Positions 1-7,667 of a stretch of 64,000 bases of DNA are shown here, one piece after another. The stretch's first letter is position 1. Every line of letters begins with the position of its first letter. A program made the translations under genes and the position numbers. The notes beneath the pieces were generated by a model. It worked only from the letters and a program-made list of their open reading frames with translations, did not search any database and had not been told where the DNA came from. Origin of the DNA: Pseudanabaena biceps (GTDB lineage: Bacteria > Cyanobacteriota > Cyanobacteriia > Pseudanabaenales > Pseudanabaenaceae); the NCBI GenBank assembly GCA_013361095.1, contig JAATWA010000001.1:3906958-3970957 (forward strand). The letters run 5' to 3'.

Positions 1-202
1 CGATCGCCTTACTATCTCCACCCTGAATTGCATCCACAACTTCGTAAGCTTCCTCAATTACATAGGGAATTAAGCTTTGTGGAGTTTGCTGCAAATCCCA
101 AGGGCATCCACCATCAGGCGATCGCAACTTTGCCACCACATCAATTAAATTTTGCAAAGCCTTCAAGTTTGGATCTGAGTCGAAAGGTAGATTTAAACTC
201 AT
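1..202 (-). CDS. mazG: MazG-type nucleoside triphosphate pyrophosphohydrolase, 5' part only
   Basis: This gene runs off the left edge, so only the first 67 codons are visible. They read from the ATG at 202-200 on the minus strand. The motif GGCPWDLQQTPQSL is followed by an EEAYEV stretch. These are the MazG hallmarks, with the acidic residues binding Mg2+. Family knowledge: MazG hydrolyses (d)NTPs to monophosphate and pyrophosphate, cleaning the nucleotide pool. It is divergent from the DUF2605 gene, and the 106 bp between them hold a good -10 box (TATAAT, 239-244) pointing right. The family call is firm; length and C-terminus cannot be judged. Confidence 0.9.
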   Translation of the reverse strand, partial: MSLNLPFDSDPNLKALQNLIDVVAKLRSPDGGCPWDLQQTPQSLIPYVIEEAYEVVDAIQGGDSKAI

Positions 203-238
203 AGGGTTTGATTAATATTAAGAAAAGTAACAAAATGC

Positions 239-244
239 TATAAT
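239..244 (+). promoter_or_regulatory. Putative -10 box upstream of the DUF2605 gene
   Basis: A perfect TATAAT lies about 65 bp before the DUF2605 start in the mazG/DUF2605 divergent spacer. An AT-rich stretch (ATTAAT, about 211-216) could act as a weak -35. This is pattern matching only; there is no mapped start. Confidence 0.35.
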
Positions 245-308
245 ACATTCTATAAAATAACTGTATTTATCAAACCATACACAGCAATGCTGGGTCAAAA
301 TTACCTCC

Positions 309-626
309 ATGAGTAATACCGCTAATCCCGATCATGAGATGCTCAGACAAATTTTGGAGCCTTTATTAGAAGACTTTATTTATTGGTTTGACCGCGCCCA
401 AAAATTGCTCTCATCGGAGCGACTTAGTTTTCTTCCTGAGTCAGAGCAAGCAGATTTACTGGCCAGAGTAGAACACGCTCTTAAGGAAGTCGGCGTGGCA
501 AGCTCTTTGTTTAAGGCAACAGGGCATCAGGTGGGCGTAGATATGACAACTATGCGTCCGTGGCACGCATTACTTTTAGAATGTCAAGCGGTAGGGATGC
601 GCTACTATCGTAATCAAGCTATTTAG
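309..626 (+). CDS. DUF2605 family protein (cyanobacterial, unknown function)
   Basis: A 105-residue soluble acidic protein matching the cyanobacteria-restricted DUF2605 family. It has LEPLLEDFIYWFDRA near the N-terminus, the central LPESEQADLLARVEHA helix and a C-terminal MRPWHALLLECQ block. No catalytic motif or signal peptide is visible. It is followed after 195 bp by a DUF2973 gene. I recall these two families as neighbours in other cyanobacteria, which suggests a linked role, but the function is unknown. The family assignment is from memory of the conserved blocks. Confidence 0.8.
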   Translation: MSNTANPDHEMLRQILEPLLEDFIYWFDRAQKLLSSERLSFLPESEQADLLARVEHALKEVGVASSLFKATGHQVGVDMTTMRPWHALLLECQAVGMRYYRNQAI

Positions 627-821
627 ATTTGATGATCTTGTTTTGATGTCGTTATTCCCAAAACTAAGGCATGTTTTTGTACTTGAAGCTCAACAAAATT
701 ATGTTTACGCAAAGATGCAGAGATGCAATGTTTTGTGAGTTTTATCTATAAAAATCAACTTTGCTTTTTATATGTTTTTTGATTGCTTTTGCTGATTTAC
801 ATACTTTTTTAGGAAGCCGTT

Positions 822-1100
822 ATGGTACAGATTATTTACATACTCGCTTTTACAGTTCTCTCCATCTTTGCAATCAGCAACTTAATTCGTAGCATGATCG
901 CACTTTCTCAAAATGATTCTCGTAGCTATCAAAATATCCGCAATCGTCGGACATCTCCTCAATTTACGCATCCTGAGCTATGGGATAAAGATGGTCAGTA
1001 TATTGACGAGCCATTAATGGTCATCAAATCGATAAATGTTGATGATGCTAGATCTAAGCTTGACGCTCTATATAATTCATCACCTAGTGGCGACAAATAA
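822..1100 (+). CDS. DUF2973 family small membrane protein
   Basis: A 92-residue protein with one N-terminal transmembrane segment (about residues 4-27, IIYILAFTVLSIFAISNLI) and a polar cytosolic tail carrying the HPELWDKDGQ...EPLMVIKSI block typical of DUF2973. It probably anchors a short soluble domain to a membrane. It follows the DUF2605 gene on the same strand and is closed by a hairpin terminator, so the two may be co-transcribed. The function is unknown in both families. Confidence 0.8.
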   Translation: MVQIIYILAFTVLSIFAISNLIRSMIALSQNDSRSYQNIRNRRTSPQFTHPELWDKDGQYIDEPLMVIKSINVDDARSKLDALYNSSPSGDK

Positions 1101-1103
1101 CAT

Positions 1104-1134
1104 AAAAAAAGCGGTGCAGAGCATCGCTTTTTTT
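1104..1134 (+). terminator. Rho-independent terminator after the DUF2973 gene
   Basis: GCGGTGC pairs with GCATCGC (with wobble) across a short AGA loop, flanked by A7 and T7 runs. It sits right after the stop codon and is the normal end of the DUF2605-DUF2973 unit. Confidence 0.75.
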
Positions 1135-1211
1135 ATCTATCATATTCTTTTTCCAATCTAAAAATAGACATTAAAGCCTCAATAGGATTAGCAGTGCGGC
1201 TTTAAGTAGCA

Positions 1212-1262
1212 CAGATAAATTTTTGAAAGCGCCGCGAGGCGGCGCTTTCAAAAATTTATCTG
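1212..1262. repeat. Palindromic element with GCGCCGC tip
   Basis: A 51 bp near-perfect palindrome: CAGATAAATTTTTGAAAG arms around GCGCCGCGAGGCGGCGC. A very similar element is at 28098-28148. It is the first of three palindromes packed into the 426 bp gap between the DUF2973 and DUF1636 genes. Confidence 0.85.
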
Positions 1263-1319
1263 TAGTTTAAGTTGTCACAAGGCGCTGTAATCCTTAAATG
1301 GGAAGGGAGTAAGTAGCTT

Positions 1320-1364
1320 CCAAAAAACTGAGACGTACGCACAGCTTGCGTCCCAGTTTTTTGG
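1320..1364. repeat. Palindromic element, degenerate
   Basis: The arms CCAAAAAACTG and CAGTTTTTTGG enclose an imperfect stem (GACGTACGC / GCTTGCGTC). A family B arm (GGGAAGGGAGTA, near 1301-1312) lies just to its left, so this looks like a decayed family B copy. Confidence 0.65.
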
Positions 1365-1393
1365 CTTTATGTTAAATCGCGCCGAGTTACTTA

Positions 1394-1489
1394 CTATAGT
1401 TACAGTCACTAGTACTAAAGCAATAATTGGCTGGCGGCGCTTTGCGCCGCCAGCCAATTATTGCTTTTTACACTTGGCGATAGCTATAG
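1394..1489. repeat. Family D nested palindrome
   Basis: The outer arms CTATAGTTACAGTCACTAGT and TGGCGATAGCTATAG enclose an inner palindrome (1417-1467) with AAAGCAATAATTGGCTGGC arms and a GCGGCGC-TTTG tip. The same inner stem, TAATTGGCTGGCGGCGC, recurs at 52396-52512. It ends about 40 bp before the DUF1636 gene. Confidence 0.8.
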
Positions 1490-1526
1490 AAGGTAACATC
1501 GATATCTAAACATTTGCGAGGTATCG

Positions 1527-1922
1527 GTGATTCATAGTTTGTTAGTCTGCACAACCTGTGCCAGCACTTGGCAGGACGGCAAAAAAGTAGGAGTTAGCGG
1601 CGGCGAAAATTTACTAAAAGAACTTTTACAATTACATCAAGACTGGGATAAGCGATCGCAATTTGAGATCAAAGCTGTTTCTTGCATGAGTGCCTGTAGT
1701 CATGCCTGTGTTGTTACCTTTGCCGCCAGCGATAAATATACATATCTATTTGGTGATTTACCCTGTGATGCCGAAAGTATGTCTACCACCACAGCCGCAA
1801 TATTAAAATGTGCCGCCGCCTATTGCGATCGCCCCGATGGGATGCTGGCTTGGAAAGAGCGTCCTGAACCTCTAAAGAGTGGTGTCATTGCTCGCATTCC
1901 TGCGCTTTCTACCATCCCCTGA
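1527..1922 (+). CDS. DUF1636 metal-binding protein
   Basis: A 131-residue soluble protein of the DUF1636 family, annotated elsewhere as predicted metal-binding. Cys residues occur as CTTCAS near the N-terminus and as CMSACSHAC around residues 52-60, a spacing that suggests a metal or Fe-S site like thioredoxin-fold ferredoxins. The start is GTG at 1527; no better ATG fits in frame upstream of the conserved CTTCA motif. Some family members sit near cobalamin genes, but no such neighbour is adjacent here. The exact function is unknown. Confidence 0.8.
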   Translation: MIHSLLVCTTCASTWQDGKKVGVSGGENLLKELLQLHQDWDKRSQFEIKAVSCMSACSHACVVTFAASDKYTYLFGDLPCDAESMSTTTAAILKCAAAYCDRPDGMLAWKERPEPLKSGVIARIPALSTIP

Positions 1923-2077
1923 AGCGTTGGCACACTTCAAGCAATTTGCGCTAACAATATTTATCTCTAAAGTTATATTTTGATGAAATGTGTTTATTGG
2001 CACTAGTGTCAATATATCTAGTCAATGTACTATTAACTTTAAGTAATAAAACTTATCTAATCTTCAATATTGGCTCT

Positions 2078-2638
2078 ATGAAATCACACAAAACTGCTGG
2101 ATTCTTTATTAAAACCGCTAGTGCTGCGATCGCTACAGTTAGTCTTATGGTTGGACTTCCTTCCCTAGCTAATGACCATGTATCACAAACTGCACCTAAA
2201 AAGACAACCACAGTTGCAGCAGGTAATATTGTTCAAGTTGCTGTTAGCAATGGTTCTTTCAAAACTTTAGTTGCTGCTGTTAAAGCGGCTGGACTTGTCG
2301 AAACCCTTTCTGGTAAAGGACCTTTTACAGTATTTGCTCCAACTGACGAAGCTTTTGCCAAATTGCCCAAGGGTACTGTCGAAACTTTACTTAAGCCAGA
2401 GAATAAAGCTGTTTTAGTCAAAGTGTTGACCTACCATGTCGTTTCAGGTTCCGTTGCTTCTAAAAGCATCAAGAGTGGATCAGCTTTGGTAAAGACAGTT
2501 GAAGGTGGATCGGTTAAGGTCACCAAAAGCGCTAAGGGTGTGGTGATTGATAATTCTAAGGTTGTTGCCGCCGATGTTAAAGCTAGCAATGGTGTAATCC
2601 ATGTAATCGATACAGTTTTGCTACCCCCCGATTTGTAA
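2078..2638 (+). CDS. Secreted fasciclin (FAS1) domain protein
   Basis: I start this at the ATG at 2078 rather than an upstream in-frame ATG at 1988. From 2078 the protein begins with a clean signal peptide (KSHK, then a hydrophobic core, cleavage likely after SLA about residue 31). The mature part is one FAS1 domain: GSFKTLVAAVKAAGL, then FTVFAPTDEAFAKLP (box H1), LTYHVV, and VIDTVLLPP at the C-terminus (H2-like). FAS1 domains mediate adhesion or carbohydrate/protein contacts outside the cytoplasm. The 186-residue length is typical of single-domain bacterial members. A strong terminator follows, so it is probably monocistronic. Confidence 0.9.
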   Translation: MKSHKTAGFFIKTASAAIATVSLMVGLPSLANDHVSQTAPKKTTTVAAGNIVQVAVSNGSFKTLVAAVKAAGLVETLSGKGPFTVFAPTDEAFAKLPKGTVETLLKPENKAVLVKVLTYHVVSGSVASKSIKSGSALVKTVEGGSVKVTKSAKGVVIDNSKVVAADVKASNGVIHVIDTVLLPPDL

Positions 2639-2656
2639 TCATCTAAAAATCTAGAC

Positions 2657-2699
2657 AAAAAAGGGAGTGACAGTGCAAAACACTGTCACTCCCTTTTTT
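2657..2699 (+). terminator. Terminator after the fasciclin gene
   Basis: A perfect 17 bp stem (AAAAGGGAGTGACAGTG / CACTGTCACTCCCTTTT) has a 4 nt loop and ends in a T-run. It lies 18 bp past the stop codon. Confidence 0.85.
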
Positions 2700-2710
2700 G
2701 TGAATATGCT

Positions 2711-2807
2711 TACTCCTTTCCCACTAAAAGAATATGGGTTATAAGGTGAATGATTAGGGTTGCGCGGCTCCGCCGCGCAACCCTAATCATTCACTGGGAA
2801 GGGAGTA
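2711..2807. repeat. Family B nested palindrome
   Basis: The outer arms TACTCCTTTCCCA and TGGGAAGGGAGTA enclose a 49 bp palindrome (2746-2794, GTGAATGATTAGGGTTGCGC arms, TCCG tip). The element at 55877-55942 is nearly the same (GTGAATAATTGGGGTTGCGC). Confidence 0.85.
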
Positions 2808-2913
2808 GCTAAACTTTAGAGGATGTTTAGTAAAAATTTTATTGGTTTGATCGGAAATTGCGGTAACTTAAACATTAAGACTCCAGAACTACAATTAAAG
2901 TTTGTAATAACTC

Positions 2914-3984
2914 ATGCAAGGCACGCTTAGAGAAATTGACGTAAGTACGATTATTAAACTAATTGAGTTCGGTCAGCGAACAGGCGAGTTATTGATTGAG
3001 TCCAGTACAGGAAAGTTCTGGTTCCTATTTTTTGATCGTGGAGAATTAATCTATGCAACCGACACAGATAGCAGTCTATCGCGGTTGCAGGATTATTTAT
3101 ATGGACTAGGTTTGGACTATGCTCTAGAAAATCTAGTTGCTTCTAAGTTGGGTATCGATCTATTAGAGTATGGGCAAATCTGGTCACTTTTAGAATCTCA
3201 AGTAATTGACCTACAAAAAGCTAAATCAATTCTTGAAAATATAATCTTAGAAGTACTTTTTGACACGCTTAGTCTTTATCAAGGAAATTTTGTATTTGAA
3301 GTCAGTCCCGCACTCACACCAAAGTTATCACGATTAAAGTTTTCTCAAATCAGCGCTGATTATGTCCGTCAGTTGCGTGTCTGGAAGCAGTTTTATCCAG
3401 TCTTGCAGTCAGTTGAACAAGCTCCAGTCCTCGTCGAGCCTAATGCTTTGCCAGAACTGAATACTTGGATTAATGGTCAGATTACGATTCGCCAATTGTC
3501 AAGGTATTCAGGTTGGGATATTTGCCAAGTTGGTCAAGCTGTTTATGAAGCGATCGCGGCGGGGAAAGTAACGATCATGCCTCTCAAGGCTGAACCTAAG
3601 CCCGTGGTTAAGGCACGATCGCCCAAAATTTTATGTGTTGATGACAGTGTTACGATCTGTCGTGCTGTCGAATATATTTTGCATAATCATGGCTATCAAG
3701 TGATGGCGATCTCTAGTCCAACTAAAGCTCTGAGCGTAATTTTTCAAAACAAGCCAGATTTGATTTTATGCGATGTTGCTATGCCTGAGTTAAATGGCTA
3801 TGAGCTATGTGGAATGCTCCGCAAGTCTAGTGCTTTTGCCAAGGTGCCGATTATTATGCTGACGGGCAAAGATGGCTTTATTGATCGCGTGAAGGCACGG
3901 ATGGTTCGTGCGACTGAGTATTTGACTAAGCCGTTTGGGGAGAGGGAGTTATTAACCACCGTTGAAAAATATATTAAGGGCTAG
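2914..3984 (+). CDS. PatA/PixG-like PATAN (DUF4388) response regulator
   Basis: A 356-residue two-domain regulator. Residues 1-220 form a PATAN/DUF4388 region (MQGTLREIDVSTIIKLIE, a FWFLFFDRGELIYA block, and a helical middle). Residues 236-356 form a receiver domain with the acidic pair D243/D244, phospho-acceptor D287 (LILCDVAMPELNGYE), T317 and K339. Family knowledge: PatA in Anabaena controls heterocyst pattern, and PixG/TaxP1/PilG proteins work in phototaxis or type IV pilus chemosensory arrays, usually beside CheW- and MCP-like genes. Here it is alone, with no kinase or chemoreceptor neighbour, so its partner is encoded elsewhere. The stop codon lies inside a palindrome stem. Confidence 0.85.
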   Translation: MQGTLREIDVSTIIKLIEFGQRTGELLIESSTGKFWFLFFDRGELIYATDTDSSLSRLQDYLYGLGLDYALENLVASKLGIDLLEYGQIWSLLESQVIDLQKAKSILENIILEVLFDTLSLYQGNFVFEVSPALTPKLSRLKFSQISADYVRQLRVWKQFYPVLQSVEQAPVLVEPNALPELNTWINGQITIRQLSRYSGWDICQVGQAVYEAIAAGKVTIMPLKAEPKPVVKARSPKILCVDDSVTICRAVEYILHNHGYQVMAISSPTKALSVIFQNKPDLILCDVAMPELNGYELCGMLRKSSAFAKVPIIMLTGKDGFIDRVKARMVRATEYLTKPFGERELLTTVEKYIKG

Positions 3985-4023
3985 AAAAGAAGAAATGGCA
4001 AAGCCATTTCTTCTTTTCTAGCC
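3979..4023 (+). terminator. Palindrome/terminator overlapping the PATAN regulator stop codon
   Basis: GGCTAGAAAAGAAGAAATGG pairs with its complement around GCAAAGCC. The TAG stop (3982-3984) is part of the left arm. It could end transcription, and also belongs to the pattern of palindromes abutting coding ends in this window. Confidence 0.75.
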
Positions 4024-4026
4024 TAA

Positions 4027-4160
4027 TAATGGCGGCGCTTCGCGCCGCCATTACTCTTTATAATTGCGCTTACTCGCTTCCAATTGTAAAAATAGACATT
4101 CCCACCCAAGTATTAGCGGCGCTTCGCGCCGCACCGCTAATACTTGGGTGGGAAGGGAGT
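4027..4160. repeat. Two GC-tipped palindromes with family B arms
   Basis: A short perfect hairpin (4027-4053, TAATGGCGGCGC tip) is followed by a longer one (4099-4154, TTCCCACCCAAGTATTAGC arms). The right end reads GGTGGGAAGGGAGTAGC, the family B arm; a weak left partner (TACTCGCTTCCAA) is near 4069. It lies at the 3' end of the minus-strand DUF2805 gene. Confidence 0.8.
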
Positions 4161-4162
4161 AG

Positions 4163-4432
4163 CTACTTAGCCTTTGGCTTTTCCTGTTCGCTGCACCGAA
4201 ATCTATTGGCTTCAGAAGTAGCGGCATGTTTAGTTTTGCGACCACTTACTCTTTGTCGCCACATCAAAAAAGACGATCGCTTCATGGACTTACGCATGAT
4301 TTTGATGACTTGGGCTTCAGAAATACCAAATTGGTCATAGATTGTGTCAAAGGTGGTGCGATCTTCCCAACCCATCTCCACAATGCGATCAATGTCAATA
4401 TCGGTCAGTGATTTGAGAGCTTCTTTATCCAT
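4163..4432 (-). CDS. DUF2805 / TIGR03643 family protein
   Basis: An 89-residue basic protein. IDIDRIVEMGWEDRTTF, then FGISEAQVIKIMRKSMK and FLMWRQRVSGRKTKH, are the conserved blocks of TIGR03643/DUF2805, a small family probably with a helix-turn-helix-like core (inference from the QFGISEAQVIKIMR pattern). The function is unknown. It is convergent with the PATAN regulator and divergent from crtE. No partner gene is adjacent. Confidence 0.8.
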   Translation of the reverse strand: MDKEALKSLTDIDIDRIVEMGWEDRTTFDTIYDQFGISEAQVIKIMRKSMKRSSFLMWRQRVSGRKTKHAATSEANRFRCSEQEKPKAK

Positions 4433-4535
4433 ATCAAAAAACTTGAATCTTAGTTTGAGAAATAAAAATTAAATAACCTGTGCAAAGTCTACTGAAACAA
4501 GTTTGGGTTTTATTAAACTGTTGATCATAAACTTC

Positions 4536-4664
4536 AGCAATTCTTATTATAAAAATTGGTTTTTTAAAAGCTAGCCTAAGGCTAGCTTTTAAAAAACCAA
4601 TTTTGGGGTTTGCAGCGCCTTAGGCGCTGCAAACCCCAAAATTGGTTTTTTAATGAGAATTGCT
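4536..4664. repeat. Family C double-hairpin (cruciform) element
   Basis: A 129 bp element with terminal inverted repeats (AGCAATTCTTATTAT / TTAATGAGAATTGCT) and two internal hairpins: AAAAGCTAGCC-TAA-GGCTAGCTTTT, then GGGGTTTGCAGCGCC-TTA-GGCGCTGCAAACCCC. AAAATTGG(TTTT) blocks separate the hairpins. Closely related full copies are at 17126-17250 and 27198-27324. It fills most of the crtE upstream region and may affect its promoter. Confidence 0.9.
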
Positions 4665-4740
4665 GCATAAACTTGCAATTTATGATCGCAAGTCATTGAT
4701 AATATACACTCTGGAGTTATTGCGCCAAATATAGCCACCC

Positions 4741-5640
4741 ATGCCCCAAACAGTCGCATTCAATTTAGATACTTACCTACGCGATCGCAAACAAGAAGTT
4801 GAAATTGCTCTTGATAATTCGATCTTGGTCGTCTATCCCGAAAAAATTTATGAATCCATGCGCTACTCCCTCATGGCTGGGGGTAAGCGTTTACGCCCCA
4901 TTCTTTGTCTTGCGGCTTGTGAGCTATTAGGTGGCGATCGCGCTGCTGCCATGCCCACTGCTTGTGCGATGGAAATGGTGCATACGATGTCCTTGATCCA
5001 TGACGATCTTCCAGCGATGGACAATGATGATTTTCGGCGTGGTAAACCTACTAATCACAAGGTTTATGGTGATGATATTGCAATTTTGGCGGGGGATGCA
5101 TTACTTGCCTATGCCTTTGAATTTATAGCGGAACAAACCAAAGGCGTACCTACCGATCGCGTTTTAAAAGTAATCGCCCATCTTGGTCATGCAGTCGCCG
5201 CTACGGGCTTAGTGGGTGGTCAGGTCGTTGATCTTGAATGTGAAGGTAATCCTAATGTAACCGCCGAGACTCTGACATTTATTCATATTCATAAAACTGC
5301 GGCTTTATTAAATTCTTGTGTGATTTGCGGAGCCTTACTCGCAGGTGCAAATGATACCGACATCACGCGCCTATCCACCTATGCTAATAACATTGGTCTA
5401 GCATTTCAAATTATTGACGATATTTTGGACATCACTGCCACTTCTGAGCAACTCGGCAAGACTGCGGGCAAAGATATCGCCGCTCAAAAGGTCACTTATC
5501 CTAGTCTTTGGGGTATTGAGGCTTCTCAACAAAAGGCTGAGAAGCTAGTGACAGAGGCTAAGGCTCAGCTAGTTAGCTATGGTGATTTGGCTTTGCCTCT
5601 AATGGCGATCGCTGATTACATCACAGCTCGTCAAAATTAA
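4741..5640 (+). CDS. crtE: Geranylgeranyl diphosphate synthase (trans-prenyltransferase)
   Basis: Extends farnesyl/isopentenyl units to geranylgeranyl diphosphate, the precursor of carotenoids, phytol and quinone tails. Both Asp-rich motifs are intact: the first aspartate-rich motif DDLPAMDND (D88, D89, D94) and the second DDILD (D226, D227, D230). The N-terminal GGKRLRPIL block and the KT/Q residues around them are also present. At 299 residues it has the standard length for bacterial GGPP synthases. The next gene, on the same strand, is a DUF212 phosphatase-like protein, a pairing I recall from many cyanobacteria. Product specificity (GGPP rather than FPP) is inferred from cyanobacterial context. 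Confidence 0.92.
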   Translation: MPQTVAFNLDTYLRDRKQEVEIALDNSILVVYPEKIYESMRYSLMAGGKRLRPILCLAACELLGGDRAAAMPTACAMEMVHTMSLIHDDLPAMDNDDFRRGKPTNHKVYGDDIAILAGDALLAYAFEFIAEQTKGVPTDRVLKVIAHLGHAVAATGLVGGQVVDLECEGNPNVTAETLTFIHIHKTAALLNSCVICGALLAGANDTDITRLSTYANNIGLAFQIIDDILDITATSEQLGKTAGKDIAAQKVTYPSLWGIEASQQKAEKLVTEAKAQLVSYGDLALPLMAIADYITARQN

Positions 5641-5728
5641 GCGCCATAATTAATGTTTTGAAACCTTTACTGGGTTTGGCTTTTAATTATTTTCTACGTT
5701 TTGAATCACATAAATTATTGCAATTGAT

Positions 5729-6169
5729 ATGAACCTCCATCCCCTTGGCGAAATCCTTGATAACCATGTTCTGCTAATTGCTTTATGTTCTAGCCTAACT
5801 GCCCAGATACTTAAGTTATTTATTGAGGTGGCTCAATTTCGTCAATTTAGATTCAAGATTCTATTTGAAACAGGTGGTATGCCTAGCTCTCATTCAGCGT
5901 TAGTATCAGCGTTAGCTACAGGTATCGGGCGCACTCAAGGATGGGATACACCACAATTTGCGATCGCTACGGTGTTTGCTTTTATCGTGATGTATGATGC
6001 CGCAGGAATTCGCCGCGCCGCAGGTAAGCAAGCCAAGGTTCTCAATCAAATTATGGTGGAAGTCTTTGAAGAAGAGCATGATCCACTTAAGGAGTTATTA
6101 GGTCATACGCCTGCTCAAGTGGTTGCGGGTTCGATTTTAGGGGTGTTTTTAATGTGGTGGTTTTTATAA
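5729..6169 (+). CDS. DUF212 (divergent PAP2) membrane protein
   Basis: A 146-residue membrane protein with about three to four hydrophobic segments. The GGMPSSHSALVSALATGIG block resembles the SxH part of PAP2 phosphatase/vanadium haloperoxidase active sites and defines DUF212 (divergent PAP2). The KQAKVLNQI and ELLGHTPAQVVAGSILG blocks are also typical. It lies 88 bp after crtE on the same strand, so it may act on prenyl or lipid phosphates, but that is inference. Its stop codon sits inside the arm of the palindrome that follows. Confidence 0.85.
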   Translation: MNLHPLGEILDNHVLLIALCSSLTAQILKLFIEVAQFRQFRFKILFETGGMPSSHSALVSALATGIGRTQGWDTPQFAIATVFAFIVMYDAAGIRRAAGKQAKVLNQIMVEVFEEEHDPLKELLGHTPAQVVAGSILGVFLMWWFL

Positions 6170-6253
6170 AAAAAAGCGGCGCTAAGCGCCGCTTTTTTTT
6201 ATAAAAACCAAAAATAGAGGTGCGGCGCTTTGCGCCGCACCTCTATTTTTGGT
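6159..6253. terminator. Back-to-back palindromes between the DUF212 gene and hisD
   Basis: The first palindrome (6159-6209) has a GCGGCGCTAAGCGCCGC core with long A/T flanks, good as a bidirectional terminator. The second (6207-6253) has ACCAAAAATAGAGGTGCGGC arms. They share three bases. The first contains the DUF212 stop codon, and the second touches the hisD stop (6253-6255). Together they fill the whole convergent gap. Confidence 0.85.
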
Positions 6254-7551
6254 TAGAGATCGGATAGACGGACTTTTACGGAGTCTCCGTGGGAGGTCAG
6301 CCCTTCGGCTTCGGTGAGCAAGGCGATCGCCCCTGATACTTCCTTGAGGGCTTCGGGACTGTACTGAATCAAGCTGGAATGTTTTAAGAAAGTTTCTACC
6401 CCCAGAGCCGAAGAATATCGCGCACCGCCACAGGTGGGTAAGGTATGATTTGGCCCTGCCAAATAATCTCCCACCGCTTCAGGTGTGGCATGACCAATAA
6501 AGATTGCCCCCGCATGGCGAATTTCTTCAATCAACTGCCAAGGATCTTCAATTTCTAGTTCTAAGTGTTCAGGTGCAAATTGGTTAGATAGCTCAGCAGC
6601 AGTTTTAAGACTATCGACTACCACAATTAAGCCGTAATGGGCGATCGCTTTTTCGGTCATCAAGCGGCGGGGATGATTTTCTAGCATCCGACTTACTTCT
6701 TCGCAGACGCGATTGGCGAGTCGAGAGTCATTAGTGATCAAAATCGAGGCTGCCATTTGGTCATGTTCAGACTGCGCCAGCATATCTGCTGCCACATAGG
6801 TGGGATTAGCACTAGCATCGGCAATGATCAATACTTCTGATGGCCCTGCGATCGAATCGATGCCGACTCTCCCAAATACTTGTTTTTTTGCAAGCGTCAC
6901 ATAGATATTTCCTGGCCCCGTGATCACATCAACTTTAGGGATGGTTTCAGTGCCATAGGCAAGGGCGGCGATCGCCTGCGCTCCCCCGACTCGATAAATT
7001 TCTTCTACCCCAGCGACCTGAGCCGCGACCAAAATTGCAGGATTAATGGTGCGCTCTTGCCCTGGCGGTGTCACCATGACAATCTTCTTTACTCCTGCGA
7101 CTTTTGCAGGAACGGCATTCATCAGCACCGTACTCGGATAAGCTGCTTTGCCCCCCGGGATATAGATGCCTGCGGAGTCCACAGGTGTATAACGCTTACC
7201 CAAGACCACATCCTTGTCACCAAAATGCACCCAACTTTTGGGTACACGCATTTTATGAAAATCGACAATTCTCTGATGCGCTAGTTCGATCGCCTTGAGC
7301 AGCTCGCTATTAACCTGCTGATAAGCTGCATCAAGTTCTGATCCACTAACGCGCAATTCTGCCGCCATAAAATCTTGACCATCAAACTCTGAGGTGTAAT
7401 GCAGAAGGGCGTTGTCTCCCTTGCGGCGTACAGTTTGGATGATTTCAGTGACAGTGGCTTCTTTGTGGATCATCTGATCGTCATAGATGCGATCGCAAAT
7501 CCGTTTGATTTCGGATTCTGCTTCAGTTCTCTGGGTGACAATTCGTAGCAT
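6253..7551 (-). CDS. hisD: Histidinol dehydrogenase
   Basis: Catalyses the last two steps of histidine synthesis, oxidising L-histidinol to L-histidine with NAD+ and a catalytic Zn2+. The 432-residue length is standard. Diagnostic blocks are present: YIPGGKAAYPSTVLMNAVPA, VITGPGNIYVTLAKK, IAGPSEVLIIAD, the catalytic Glu-His in FAPEHLELE, and GPNHTLPTCGGARYSS. It is a single gene, as usual in cyanobacteria where his genes are dispersed, and divergent from the cobD-like aminotransferase. Confidence 0.95.
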   Translation of the reverse strand: MLRIVTQRTEAESEIKRICDRIYDDQMIHKEATVTEIIQTVRRKGDNALLHYTSEFDGQDFMAAELRVSGSELDAAYQQVNSELLKAIELAHQRIVDFHKMRVPKSWVHFGDKDVVLGKRYTPVDSAGIYIPGGKAAYPSTVLMNAVPAKVAGVKKIVMVTPPGQERTINPAILVAAQVAGVEEIYRVGGAQAIAALAYGTETIPKVDVITGPGNIYVTLAKKQVFGRVGIDSIAGPSEVLIIADASANPTYVAADMLAQSEHDQMAASILITNDSRLANRVCEEVSRMLENHPRRLMTEKAIAHYGLIVVVDSLKTAAELSNQFAPEHLELEIEDPWQLIEEIRHAGAIFIGHATPEAVGDYLAGPNHTLPTCGGARYSSALGVETFLKHSSLIQYSPEALKEVSGAIALLTEAEGLTSHGDSVKVRLSDL

Positions 7552-7667
7552 AGATTGTGACGTAAGAAGCGATGATTAATCCTAGCTTAACCTGTATCTC
7601 TGTAACTTGTGTAAACACAAGTTGAAAAAAGAGAGATAGCATTGCTATAGCGCACTCCTAACTCCAA

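Noticed and set aside
1988..2077. Longer fasciclin protein starting at an upstream ATG
   Set aside because: The extra 30 residues put a second hydrophobic stretch before a complete signal peptide; the start at 2078 gives a normal secreted protein.
4029..4411. Plus-strand open frames opposite the DUF2805 gene
   Set aside because: They translate palindrome sequence and the reverse of a recognised family.
6880..7298. Plus-strand open frames inside hisD
   Set aside because: Antisense shadows of a strongly conserved enzyme.
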